Positions 11,039 to 22,465 of a stretch of 64,000 nt of DNA are shown here, in pieces. The stretch comes from Rhyacophila brunnea (lineage: Eukaryota > Arthropoda > Insecta > Trichoptera > Rhyacophilidae): assembly GCA_022495005.1 (NCBI GenBank), contig JAGYXB010002070.1:620001-684000 (forward strand), read 5' to 3'. The number at the start of each line of letters is the position of its first letter. Within the stretch, counting starts at the first letter, position 1. Made by a program: the position numbers and the translations under genes. The notes under the pieces were generated by a model, which made no database searches, was not told the DNA's origin, and was given only the letters and a program-made list of their open reading frames with translations.

Positions 11039-12158
11039 CTAAAAGAAAGTGGAGTATTTTGCATTAAACAACATTATATGTATGTATAACAGAAATTAAT
11101 ATTAAAAAAATCACACACCTTAAGCGAGGACGTGCGCCTTGTAAGTCAAAATAGAGTTTTTATGCTATTTTCAAAGCATGATCCTAGACATTCCATAAAC
11201 GTTGTAGATAATCTATTTATATAATTTTGAAGACTTATATTCCTATATATTTATTTTAAATATTTGATAACTGCATAAAGTATTTTATTACATAAAATAG
11301 TATTTATTATAGTATTCGTCAGATATTTATCACACTTGAATGGTCAAATACATGGCTTATAATCAGTACGCAACTTTGCTTCGAGACTGTTAAATATTTT
11401 AAATATAATATGTGGTTGTGCATTGCAATTTGATGTGATACCAATATTATGATTATTGCTGAATCAAATCTGCATATGCCAATCAACATATTATACCAAT
11501 TTGAATTTGAGTGATGATTTGATGAAATTGGATTGAGTACTATTGAAAAGGAAAAAAAATATAGAATTAAACAAAACCCCTAGTTCAATTTTGATTGAAT
11601 CGAAGTGAAGAAGTAATATAATACTTTGTCAAGAAATCAATGCAAGTTGTAAGTAAAGTAGGTACGGCTATATCATTCGTATTATCATATTTTTATGCGA
11701 AACGGGATTTTCTGCATTAGCTGCAATGAAATCCAAATATCGACCCCGTTTAGTAGAAAAAGTGCACTTAGTGCTAAGAAACAAGCAGATCCATCGCATG
11801 AAAAACAAATTAATGTAGAGATAAATATACTTAGTAAAATCTTATTTATTTAACAACGTTTTTCTTAACTCGTAATCTTATTTGTCCGGTAAAATCTTGC
11901 AATCGATTTTTAACTAACTTCCCGACTAGCTAATGATACCGGGGGAAAGGGAACTCATGTGCATCTAGGTAAGTGTCCTGATCCGGTATCACTTCAGGTT
12001 CGAGGTTATGTGTAACATCAGGACAGGATATAATTTTGATAAAACACATTTTTGATTTGACAGTTTTGCGCAGAAAAGCAATTTATTTAAGCTAACACAT
12101 AGGCAAACATCGATAAATTTACAATATAGGCTACAACAAGGATCTTAGATTACACACA

Positions 12159-12560
12159 TTATTGTCGATATTTTTGTGCACGTGTTTGGTCACACCGGCG
12201 GCATTGGCGCCCAAGCACTTTTTTGGACACGTGATTCATTTCAAGGGTAGTTATATGTATCGTTATTGACGTAAAAATGGTAAAAGGGGTCACAGAATTG
12301 AAAAGAACTGGGAACAAGCGCGGCCTGCATTTTTGTATTGAGGAAAGCCGCGCGGCCACGTCGACCATAGCGCGTGGCACTATCCACCGTCCTCCCTCGC
12401 CTAGGAATTTGCACTGTCTTGCCATTATCTCAATCACAAATCTAAGGGCTGGCTCGGTATGCGAGAGGTGCGGAGCGGGTTACATGAGAGATTTCTAAAG
12501 CGATGCGTTCGGAACTATCTCAAGGTTGAATGTTATTTGTTATCTTGGGGCGAGCAGGAG
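12159..12560. other. GC-rich island inside the TTAA-flanked element
   Basis: About 400 bp are markedly richer in G+C than anything nearby. Features include GCGCGGCC...GCCGCGC, which can form a stem, and GTGGCACTATCCACC. Open frames exist on both strands (12159-12437 minus, 12277-12498 plus) but neither shows a recognisable domain. It may be a 5' region of another element or a structured RNA; I do not recognise it. Confidence 0.4.
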
Positions 12561-12638
12561 CCCATGGTCTTGGTTTGAAAAGGATACCGAGGTAGCGCCT
12601 TCGTTTTGCAAAAATGTTCAAATTTTGTGTTTGTAGTG

Positions 12639-13208
12639 CAGGGCTTTTTAACTTTTTCAGGGGTATTTTAATATTGATGTTAAATTCCTGATACGGCATT
12701 CGAGACCTTTTTATGGAGAAGGGTTGTATTTGGTAATACTAGACATGTGAAACTTTTAGAATATATCAGAACACAATGTCAATGCATTTTTTTTAATTCT
12801 TTTAGCCATCTTTAAGTTGAATTGAATTCATTTTCAGTTAATTCTATTTTGTATAAAAAAGTTATTTCGACACCATTATTGGTTGTTAGGGGCTGGGGTC
12901 CTAGCAACAAAATTATTTATATATATACGTGCGTTACTATGGAAATCAATATGACATGTCAAGTACAAATTTTTTTGATCGTTTAAGCCAGTCAAGTCAA
13001 GTTTATATGGTTTAACAGAATTTAAAAACGTTGTATATAATAAGTTCTTTTTATCTTGTAATTATTTGTTTTTCTTTGTTGCATTTAGTAGTACATTTTT
13101 GGCTATTTAAAAAGATATCTGTATTATTTAATGAAATAAAGGAGGGGAGGCTCCAAGATTAGGTTTTTTTAAAAGGGAGGCGTAGTAACATAAAGTTTGG
13201 AAACCACT
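12639..13208. mobile_element. Probable hAT-like MITE nested in the ZF-B intron
   Basis: The left end CAGGGCTTTTTAACTTTTTC and the right end GTTTGGAAACCACTG are of the hAT type (CAGTGGTT(T/C)CCAAACTTT) and are inverted relative to each other, allowing for mismatches. The flanking 8 bases do not match, so the assignment is tentative. Confidence 0.42.
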
Positions 13209-13324
13209 GATCTACAACGTTTAAGGAATGTCCAGAGTTATGCTTTAAAAATAGCATTAAAACTCCATTGTGACCTACGCTGAGCATGTGGGCAGTTAAA
13301 TATATATAAGAAAATTATACAGAG

Positions 13325-14077
13325 AGGGAAGAATTTAGAGAAAGAATGGGTGTGTTGAAAAGTTATATCAGTATGTTTATTTGAAGTAATTACGCATGGA
13401 TCCTAAATATATAATTATAGACGATTGCTTATATTCCCAACAATACATATATTATTGATGCAGATTTCTAAGGTATGCGTAAGACCTAAATATAACACTT
13501 ATACGGAATCTGGCTACATGTTTTCACTTGACCTTATGGGGATTTATAATAAAACACCAGTCTCCAATCTATTTTTATAAATTACTAGTAATCGGGGGCC
13601 AGTGGCGAAGGGTGCAGGTAGGCTACTAACATCCCACATACAAATAACGCACATTAAATTTTGTCAGTCTCACGTAATTACGACTACAGTTTACAGGTGG
13701 TGAAATTATTACATACATTTTAAAGTTTGCGGAAGTTACCATAATATACCTCGTGCGAAAAGGATAAAAAATATCTTGTATTCACATTCTCCGAAGCCGT
13801 AGTTCAGCCAATTAATAAAACATTAGACACCTAATAATAACAAAGTGCACGTGACATATTGATACTTATTACATAAACTTTCACGTTTGTGGTAGTAACC
13901 ACATCATCTACATTTATGTCCTAACATTTCGTGTGAAAAGAAAAAAATATAGGTATCTTATATTCACTTGCCCCGATATGTGACTTCAAAGTTGAAATAA
14001 ATCCTCTGACATAAACTTTTCCATGCCATCACTACCTACATGCATTGTTAAAGCTTCTTAGAATATTGTGTACCCAC
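13325..14077. repeat. ZF-B intron block, copy 2 of the duplicated segment
   Basis: From 13391 this is the counterpart of 1-693. The strip 13325-13391 (AGAATGGGTGT(G/A)(T/C)TGAAAAG) is also present in ZF-F at about 59340. It lies in the last intron of ZF-B. Confidence 0.75.
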
Positions 14078-14215
14078 CTGATTTACTACTGTGCATTCCG
14101 AATAAGAGCAACCAGGTTTTGGATTCTCATGGATGCTTTGGCTTATTATGTCTTCAACATACTCCTCTTTGAAATCAACTACCAGCAAATTAATTTCAGA
14201 TTGTTTAGCGGCGTC
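14078..14215 (-). CDS. ZF-B exon 3 (linker exon)
   Basis: The exon has 46 codons, phase 0, with acceptor TTCAG right of 14215 and donor CAG/GTGGGTAC. It reads DAAKQSEINLLVVDFKEEYV ... NPKPGCSYSECTVVNQ. The C-terminal GCSYSEC motif parallels that of exon 2 and of the linker exons of ZF-C, D, E and F. No domain is known; probably a disordered linker that may carry a modification site (FKEE). Confidence 0.75.
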
Positions 14216-14843
14216 CTGAAAAAATAATAATTTATAATTACATTTAAAAAAAAAAAACAAATCAGTTATTTAATACGGGTGCAACCTAATATCTGTATTG
14301 GAAAATCTGATCTGAGAGATTTTTCTAGAACAGACATCATGTGCGGGCCTTTATTTTGCCTGCAGCTACCATATGAAGAAACATGCGTAAAGTGAAAGTA
14401 CTGCAGGTTGCATGGAAAAGGTATCAACTGAGAGGTAGGTACGTCCAGTGTACATTGGATTCAAATGGCCAGAACCATGGCAGTTAAAAACCATAGCAAA
14501 TAAAAAATATGTACGTACTGGGACATTCAACATTGGTCAAGACGTTCGTTTTGTTTTTATTAAAAAATATTGGCATTCATTTATTCGCGTTGTAGAATCA
14601 AGGCAGTTGGTAAATCAATGGATATACAACAATTAGACTTGAGCAGTTTTACTATTTATACTGACGTACATTATGATCCAATTAGGATCAAACATGGTCG
14701 AAAGAAAGAAATAAGCAATCGAAGATTTTGTCTTCATTGGTATTACAGATTATTCATATATTAGAGTGTTGTTGGTTCATTCCATCTCTTAAAGTTTTTA
14801 CACGATCAGTATTTCTGTCAGTATTTAAAATAAAAGTACCTAC
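14216..14843. other. ZF-B intron 2
   Basis: Homologous to ZF-A intron 2 but without its two insertions, so it serves as the empty-site reference (GTCAGTAT at 14818-14825). No coding support. Confidence 0.6.
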
Positions 14844-14990
14844 CCGATTCACTCGCTCTGAATAAGAACAACCCCGATGCTGATCTTCACAATTGAATGG
14901 GGTTTTGACGTCTTCAATAGACTCAGTCTTGATGTCAAGTAGCTCAGTATCTCTTTTCAATGTTATTGATGTCGGGTCTGATACAATATT
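14844..14990 (-). CDS. ZF-B exon 2 (linker exon)
   Basis: This 49-codon, phase-0 exon has acceptor TTTTTTAG right of 14990 and donor CGG/GTAGGTAC. It contains LLDIKTESIEDVKTPFN, with IKTE as a SUMO consensus, and ends HRGCSYSERVNR. It aligns with ZF-A exon 2 and ZF-D exon 2. Its middle is the more variable part among paralogues, while the SUMO motif and the GCSYSE ending are kept. Confidence 0.76.
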
Positions 14991-15248
14991 CTAAAAAACA
15001 AAATATTACAGCAAATATTTATACAGTACATTATAATAGTACAGTAAATACAAAAATATTATGACAGTGTTAGCAGCAAAATTAAGTGGGGTTATATAAT
15101 ACGGGTGACGTAGGCCGCTCGGAACATTGTCGCAATTTGCACGCAGTTTTTATTACACAAAATACACACACTGTTAATAACGTCTGACGACACACGTGTT
15201 AAGACAAACAATACTACGATGTACAACAATCCGTTATGAAAAACTAAC

Positions 15249-15395
15249 CTCAAAAGAGCATCCGGCCTCGTCGGTGTCCTCTTGCTTTATGTAGGTTAGC
15301 AGCTGGCTGTTTGGACCATGATTCACAGGTACCTCAAACCATTGCTTCCCTTCTGCAATAGGTTCGGAGTCTTCTCGTTCGCGTTTAATATCCAT
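15249..15395 (-). CDS. ZF-B exon 1 (start exon)
   Basis: ATG at 15393-15395 opens a 49-codon exon beginning MDIKREREDSEPIAEGKQWF and ending before donor GTTAGT at 15248. It carries two psi-K-x-E motifs, IKRE at residues 3-6 and IKQE near residue 37. It is intact and nearly identical to ZF-A exon 1. The 155 bp upstream are shared with ZF-A and then homology stops near 15552. ZF-B and ZF-C start exons point away from each other across 2.8 kb. Confidence 0.8.
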
Positions 15396-15552
15396 TTTAT
15401 GCATACAAATAATTGGTCTTCAAGTTGATCGTGGCACACAGAACGTGGTAGGCGTTACTTGACGTAAGCCTTTCGCCATAGACAAAAATAGTTAACCGTG
15501 TGGCCACTTTCGCAATATTATAAAAATTAAATACAAAACTAAACTTCCTTTG

Positions 15553-18160
15553 ATTCATCTCCACCTGCCGCTTTCCAGATATAATCTTTCTAGTCTACTT
15601 ATGTCCAAAATAATTGGATTGGATCTAGAATGCTAAATTTTTTGATAATAATTGTCCCATTTCAGTGAAATTCATTCGGATTTAGACATTTTAAAAGAGT
15701 TTTTCGCTCGTTGATAGATTTATGTAATTACCAAATGATAATAATTATTCATCTATCCACCTGAGCAACAGAAAGCAATCATATTATGCAATAATTGACT
15801 TTTGATCATTTTGGTTAACAATACAGTAAATAGGTACCTGGGAAGGTATTATATGGGTAGGTGAATGATATTTTAAAAAATAATACCTATCCAGAAGGAT
15901 AATATTATTATCACAACGTCATTATAATGAGTAAATTATTCTTAAACTTAAGGTTAGGAAATATAATATCAAAGCACACCTATCTGTGGTTGGTTGAACT
16001 GTCAAACTTTTTCAGTTGTAAAACTTGTTAAATACTTTAATTCGGCATCATTGATATGACCGGAGTGACCACGTTCAATGTTTTTTTTTCTCATTCTTAT
16101 CCATTTGAGTGTCATTCTTTTGACCCCAATAGGTACTTATATGTCACATAACAAATGTCTGAAATATAAATGTCAACAACATCGCCATGAACCAACTTAT
16201 TGTTTAATAATTTATGGTACTGACATACACCCCGGTCCCGGAATAATCTCAAAGGCATTTAATCTTCAACCGGCCCTGCCCTTAGACCGATTGAGAACCT
16301 TTGCTTAGCTAGCTCAATCTTATTTGGGAGAGGGTGGTCACCTAAAGTTCTTGTCCGACACTATATGAATGCACTGTGACAATATTATTTATCTTTTTAT
16401 TGCTTAGAATCGTCACCTAGTAGTAGGCTGACGTTTAGGTCATTAATTATCTAATTGACCTTCAAATCAAATTTACTTTCGTAAATATTTACGTAATCAC
16501 CAACGACAGCTGATCTCCTGTCACTTGTCTTTGAATCAGATGTTTTCCGTAGAATACATCGCGGGTTATTGTGTTAAATAAAAAAAAAATAACTTCTTCG
16601 ATAATACTGATTTAATTGTTTATTTAAATTAATTTCAGTAAATAGATTTATTATAATATTCAAATGTTTATTAACAATTACACAATTTATTTTAGCTTCA
16701 AATAATTACTTAATTATTTTATAAACTTATTTTAGTTACTTAATTTTATTATATACGTATTTATTTTAATACTTATTTAATTACACACGTCACACATATT
16801 CATGAGGTCCTCTAGATTGAGGGTTATTGATTTTAGCACTTAAATCCTCGTAAGGGTACTGCAAACCGGTTGTCATACGCGGCTGATGATGAATGATGTC
16901 ATCGTAAAGTGATGCAATTGTTTACATCAAGCGCGGAATAATCGAGATAATTACAATTTCGTTACCTACACTTTAAGTGCCTCTCGAATTCAATTCGTAG
17001 CAAGGGCTTTCTCACAGAAAACTAATAAATGCATTGAATGCACACTATTTACGCGGTTAAATCTCAGCTTTCTTCCCGAGTGAATATTTTCAAGTTATTT
17101 TTGGCCGAGGCACCAACACAACCTTCCCCTGCGGATTATACTTTCCCACTCCCAAAATAAAAATTTTAATTTAAGATCCTGGACGCTATCGAAAAAAAAT
17201 GATAACATTTCTGGCGAATCATAGTCCAGTTAAATGCTGACATTCTTGTTTAATTTTGTACTGATGCCCATTGGTCGAGAATGTCTTCGCATTCGACCAA
17301 TTGAATGCTATAAAATGTCATGCTACTAAAGATTTTACATTGCCCAAAATAGATCAATTACGTTATTGATTATTTTTATCCTCTCTCGCGCGGATTAAAA
17401 ATATTACGTATATGTACGTAAAATGATTTTATATAATGCAAAGAAGATTATAGTTATAAATTAGCTTTAGTTTACAACATTTAGCTATTGATATTGCATA
17501 AGTTATTTACATGCAATGGTTTATATTTAACCTTAAACTCTAGACTTCTTAATTACTTACATTTTACTTACAAGACCGTTTGGTCTATCTGAAAGAAATC
17601 ATCCATAGTTCACTCTGAGTGGCTATGAGCTGCTCAGACTGTACTATGGGACTCATTACATAATTGTTATAGCTTTGTTTAGAGGTAGGCCACGTATTTT
17701 TAAGTAAAAATCGATATTTAAGGTCGGACCGAAAAGTTGTGACGTCACAAATTTATTGCAATAAATGCCAGCTGAAGACGTGCATTTTTATGGCCTTGTC
17801 AGTACCTACGCATAAATTGCTATGATTTATTTTGTACAAAAGTAGGTACTTATCTGATATCATAATAATAATATTATCTATGATGTAGTTGTAGGTAGGT
17901 AAAGATTTTTTCATATTTTCGTCAACAGCATTCAGAAATAGAAACTTATCTGCAGAATGGGATGGGAAGTCATTGTCAAAGCAAACTAAACAAAGCCTCG
18001 TAACTGGCAAAATCTGACATTCAAATAAAATTTTCAAAAAGTCGTCCTATCGTTGTTCGTAGTTCCATTTTAGGCCATTCTATAGAATACAAGTTTGTAC
18101 GCCTGTGAAGTTGTCACAGTGACAATACCGACGTTTTGTCTATGGCCGAGAGATGAATAA
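15553..18160. other. Intergenic region between divergent ZF-B and ZF-C
   Basis: Mostly AT-rich non-coding DNA. A small imperfect palindrome (ATTGGTCGAGAATG and CATTCGACCAAT) lies near 17270-17305. A short frame at 16078-16308 has a hydrophobic start and GTDIHPGPG, faintly like the SGDIHPNPGP phrase near the start of some LINE ORF2s, but nothing else supports it. Confidence 0.4.
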
Positions 18161-18234
18161 AGTTCAATTGTCTATTGTCACGTCGCTGTCAATCTACTTA
18201 CCGAGAAATTTTTTCGTGTATTAAACTTCGTAAA

Positions 18235-18381
18235 ATGGATATAAAACGTGAACTAGATGCTTTTGAAGATGATGCGGAAGTGCAGCAATGGTTCGATGTG
18301 CCAATAATCTATCCAAACAATCCGCTTACAAACATTTGTATAAAGCAAGAGAATGCTTTCGATGCCAACAGCACTATTGAG
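18235..18381 (+). CDS. ZF-C exon 1 (start exon)
   Basis: ATG at 18235 opens 49 codons: MDIKRELDAFEDDAEVQQWF, then a Pro/Asn-rich stretch, CIKQENAFDANSTIE, and donor GTTAGG. SUMO consensus sites are IKRE and IKQE. An in-frame ATG 20 codons upstream is not conserved. Apart from one missing codon and a few changes, it matches ZF-F exon 1 on the opposite strand. Confidence 0.77.
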
Positions 18382-18750
18382 GTTAGGTTTTCCAAACTTA
18401 TTATTCATTCTAAGTTGAAATGGTTTCTTACAGATGCAAATAAAACAGTTGCGTGAAATATTGGACTTTACTAACTGAAACATGCAATAATACTTATACA
18501 CGGTTGTGTTGACACTTACGTAATAACGATTGTTTGACCAAATACCTACCTATAGGTTCTACGTCTCTATGGCTGCAGGCTAAGTACTCTCATTCATCGG
18601 AAGACAGCTGTTGCACGTTTATTCATAAAAGCTAGACAGTATCAAACCGTGATAATACCTATGTCACATACAGAGACCGTGTGTTTGGGCTCAACGTATA
18701 ATAATATAGGTGTAAACACGTATTATAAAACACCTTGTCTTGTGTTTCAG

Positions 18751-18870
18751 AGCCCTGTAACCAGCCTTGCCAATGTTAAAACTGAGACTGACCCTCTTCG
18801 AGTTGATTTGAAAGAAGACAGTGATCCGCAACCTGGCTGCTCATATTCAAAATGCGAGCCAATAAATCAG
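18751..18870 (+). CDS. ZF-C exon 2 (linker exon)
   Basis: Acceptor TGTGTTTCAG precedes 18751 and donor CAG/GTGCTG follows 18870; 40 codons, phase 0. It contains SLANVKTETDPLRVDLKEDS, with VKTE as a SUMO consensus, and ends PQPGCSYSKCEPINQ. It is four codons shorter than ZF-F exon 2, which has EFVE inserted after KE. Confidence 0.76.
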
Positions 18871-19861
18871 GTGCTGACATACTTATACAATATTGTGTAA
18901 TATACATACATCGCGCTTGTTAGTGATCATGTCTATTTGACTTCCGTATTAGTATATCATTGAATACGGCGTATTTTGTAAGAATATGTATTATATAAAT
19001 TTGTCGTAACGAACAAAACCGTACATAATAATATATCACATGTTAAGATTTCAGCTCCTTCGGTGCTTTGTTTTCGGATACTAGATTTCTGAAAAGTTAC
19101 GTCTCATAAATGTGTTGCATATTAATCCCAGTGCTGTGCGTTTCTATAGCAATGTATTGTTCTGCACATTTATTATTTAGGAGCAATGTTTCATATCAGG
19201 TATTTGGTATTATTGTTTTATCTGTAGAAAGCAGCGAATTACGATATAAAGTTTGGTCTTGTGTTCAATACGAAAGTACCTACCGAAACATTTTATATGA
19301 TCGTGCAAGTAAAATTATTGAGGAAGTCCCTAGATTTTCACAGCATTACTTAGGTGGTACCTACTTACGTGTGAAACGGAATAAGAAATCTCTTTTAGGC
19401 GAGTGTTATGATAGCTAGTTACCAGGGCTTTTTTTAAAAACAAAGGTGCCGGAACTCACTTCTTGCCAAACTTCTTACCTACTAAAGAAAATATATTCAA
19501 ACATCATTTAAAGCTAATTTTCCTATGCCGTGTAAGGATTATAATAATATATTTTTGTACTAACGAAATGATTATGCGATCACAGAATTTTCTCGTTTGT
19601 TGCATTTCTTTCTTGACTAACTTTATGGTAGGTATGCTGAATTTTTATTGATTTTTGTTTAACAAAAGTAATTATTGGTCGAAAACAATCGATTTTTTTG
19701 TGACATCTCTATTGAGGTGTAACTTTTTAATAGATGGCAAAAATATTTTGATACACTACAACTATTTTACATACACAAATTTTTGATACACTATATTATA
19801 TTTTCAAAAGAAGACACTGATATACTTTTATATTTATAAATTCAATGTAAGTATTTTTTAG

Positions 19862-20014
19862 ATCGCTTCAAAATACCCTTCCAATTTAAAATCGGAGACT
19901 GATTTCGAGCTCATTGACTCAGAGAATGAGTTTGTTCAAGAGGATGTAAGGCAAAGCAATGATGCTTACCCTCAACCTAGTTGCTCTTATTCCGAATGCA
20001 ACCCAGGAAATGAG
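19862..20014 (+). CDS. ZF-C exon 3 (linker exon)
   Basis: Acceptor TATTTTTTAG before 19862, donor GAG/GTATAT after 20014; 51 codons, phase 0. It reads IASKYPSNLKSETDFELIDS, then a Glu/Asp-rich stretch and YPQPSCSYSECNPGNE. LKSE fits psi-K-x-E. It has the same C-terminal signature as exon 2, suggesting an old exon duplication. ZF-F has no counterpart because its homology to ZF-C ends just before this point. Confidence 0.72.
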
Positions 20015-22465
20015 GTATATAACAATCTATTAATTTAAAACAATCTACTAATACTGATATCACTTATCAACTTATATCATATTGTACACCTTTTTCTTTT
20101 AAAATTGATCCTCCCAGATGGTCAAAATTCCTACATAATATATTTAGTAAATCCTTTTTCACTCTGGTCAATTTTTTCAAAACGTATTAGCTTTTCTGAT
20201 CAAAATTCTTTCTTTCTTGTAGAAGTTTAAAGTTAGAAAACTTGTGATGTTTATATTAAATAATAACTAATACTTATCCAGCGAGGGAAAAATGTCAATG
20301 AATTTGTCTGTTGTACCTAAATATACAAGAAAAACTCATTTTTCTAAATTTGATATATAAAAAAAAACTTCATTAGATTTAGATCATCGTGTTAGACAAT
20401 TCGTATAACCATTATTGACGAAATGGTTTTTTGTTACGATTTGCAAAAAAATGCGATATAGGACTTAAATTTACTTAAAGTAATACGTATGCTTTTAATA
20501 TATTATTGTATAGTATCATATATTACCCATATATTATGTGAATAGTTCAGAACACAGGTAACATAACCGTAAATGATACTTAAATTCTTGGAGCGGTTTC
20601 TTTTTAATTATCCTGTGACTCATTGCAATTTCGTTCGTACGCAAACTATTAACTGGCTGTAATATTCAAGATGACGTCTGGTATTAATTTGTGAATAGGT
20701 TTCTTACGTAAAAGGGGCCTGCCTTTGGATAGAAAGTATAAACAAGCGATTCCACTAGTTTTGATCACTGTACATGGTGTTTAACACATAATATTTACAA
20801 TGTATTTAATTAATGATATTTATTTTAAATTTTGTTATAACAATAAAAATAGTTTGCGATTTAAACCTTTAAACCAATGTAACTTGCGTTAATCAGAATA
20901 TATTTTCAAAGTATGAATTTTTTCAAAGCATACGCCAACATGAAGTGCCGGTTTGTTAACCCGACTGAAAATAGTCTATGGGCTCCAAACAATTTGTTGG
21001 TGTATTCGGCCCAACTATTCTATTTTATGATGTAAAATGGTAGTAGACAATGAGTACCTACCATGTTTTCGTTGAGTTACATGATGTCGTAGGATTATTG
21101 GGTGCTGGATTGTCGCGTGTTGGTTTAATAGGTGTTGAAGGTCTTATCTTCTTCATCACTATCATCGCTGAGATATGCACTTCGCCTTCTTTTGGGCGGG
21201 ATAATACCGCTTTCACTATCTGTATCATTATGATAATTAACGGCCCTCCCGATCAAACTATCTTCTTTAGTTTGTTCGCTGAAAGAACTATCATTGCTGG
21301 TTCCGATAATGACATTTCCACTATCCGCGTCTCTACGACTATTTCCGATATTTCCTAAATTTTGAATAAGTACGCGTTCGACATCATCAAAATTGATACT
21401 ATAAAATGTATACAAATCTTCGTCGTCACTTGTATCGAAATGATCACTATCGAAATTTTAATTGACGTTTTCCATGATGATTGTTATTTAATTATTTTCT
21501 TAATCACGTTATTTACTGTAGATATTTATAATTATTAATAGGTACCTACTGTTTTGGAACGGCGAGATGAACTTCATTAAATACGAATTTATAATAAATA
21601 AACTGGTTTTATTAGAATGTAATATAAGTATAATAGCTTATTTTGTGTTGATTATGTTATGTTATTTTAACCGTTACTAGATGCAGTTATTTACGGTCGA
21701 GACAATGCTGAAGTTGAAAGGGTAATGAGATTATATTAAATAATCATATGATGCAGTGCATTCTTAGATATTTAGATTGATAAGAAAAGTGTAACTCAAC
21801 ACAATATACTTACTTCATACAAAAATAATGGGGTGTTCAGATGACAATGTAAATAATAATGGAACGATTAAGATAAGCAATCAAAAGCGTTCTTATACCC
21901 CGTTATATATTGGGTGTTTGATTACCCATTCGATATAAGCTAATTTAATGATACTGATAATATGACACGTCATGTTCAAATTATTGTATGTATTAAGAAT
22001 ATCATATATATGAGAAAAATATTAGTTCTTTAATACAAACAAATATGGTCACTGTAAGTAGGAAAGGCATTACAAATCCGCCCCTTATACGATGGACTAT
22101 CTCAAAATTATTTGAAAATTGCAAATATTTAATCAGTTGGATAGATAGGTACATCAATTTTTCCAAGAATTTATTCAACCCAACGGTTGATACTAACGTA
22201 AATTTGATGATTTATCCTGCGTGTTATAATGTAGTTAAATTTGTCGGCAATAACATTTTATAGAATTTGTTTTCACTTTTGATAAATCGGGGAGTAAATG
22301 TATACCTGCTGTGCAGCTGGGCTCCCTACTAAAATTGTTCGGGCCAGAATGTCTGGCCAAGAGAGTACAAAGAGTTGATTTGAAAGATGTTTGATTTTTA
22401 AATATTATTCTCTCATATACCTATGTCGTCTGCCTATAATAATGTGATACTTCACCTTCTTTTAG
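20015..22465. other. ZF-C last intron
   Basis: AT-rich intron of 2.45 kb. Apart from the degraded acidic frame at 21125-21482 no feature is supported. Confidence 0.55.
21125..21482 (-). pseudogene. Degraded acidic reading frame, unidentified (transposon-like)
   Basis: On the minus strand, a start near 21477 (MENVN) meets a stop after five codons and then stays open for about 110 codons. The peptide is acidic, with FDTSDDED, a basic cluster PPKRRRSAYL and then SDDSDEEDK. Such acidic/basic N-termini occur in piggyBac-type transposases and other nuclear proteins, but there is no catalytic region, so I do not name it. It lies antisense inside a ZF-C intron. Confidence 0.35.

Larger units (their letters stand above)
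11124..13295. mobile_element. 2.17-kb TTAA-flanked insertion with inverted repeats (piggyBac-type target site)
   Basis: TTAA occurs at 11120-11123 and 13296-13299. The same intron in ZF-F reads straight through a single TTAA near 59306, giving an empty site. Inside, about 75 bp at 11140-11213 and 13212-13285 are imperfect inverted repeats sharing AACGTTGTAGAT and GGACATTCC-like strings. The terminal sequence CCCACATG(C/T)TCAGCGTAGGTCA recurs next to another TTAA at 37089-37092. TTAA duplication is the piggyBac hallmark, but no transposase is visible, so it is a non-autonomous or composite element. A smaller hAT-like element and a GC-rich island lie within it. Confidence 0.65.
18160..19830. 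repeat. Left arm of a large inverted duplication (partner about 59870-62430)
   Basis: ZF-C exon 1, intron 1, exon 2 and much of intron 2 match the reverse complement of 59870-62430. Examples are the string GTCAACACAAC(C/G)GTGTATAAGT and, near the inner end, ACACCTCAATAGA with ATCGATTGTTTTCGACC on the F side. F carries extra insertions. Arms are about 40 kb apart. Confidence 0.78.

Noticed and set aside
16078..16308. Possible LINE ORF2 start with GTDIHPGPG
   Set aside because: Only one weak motif and no endonuclease sequence downstream.
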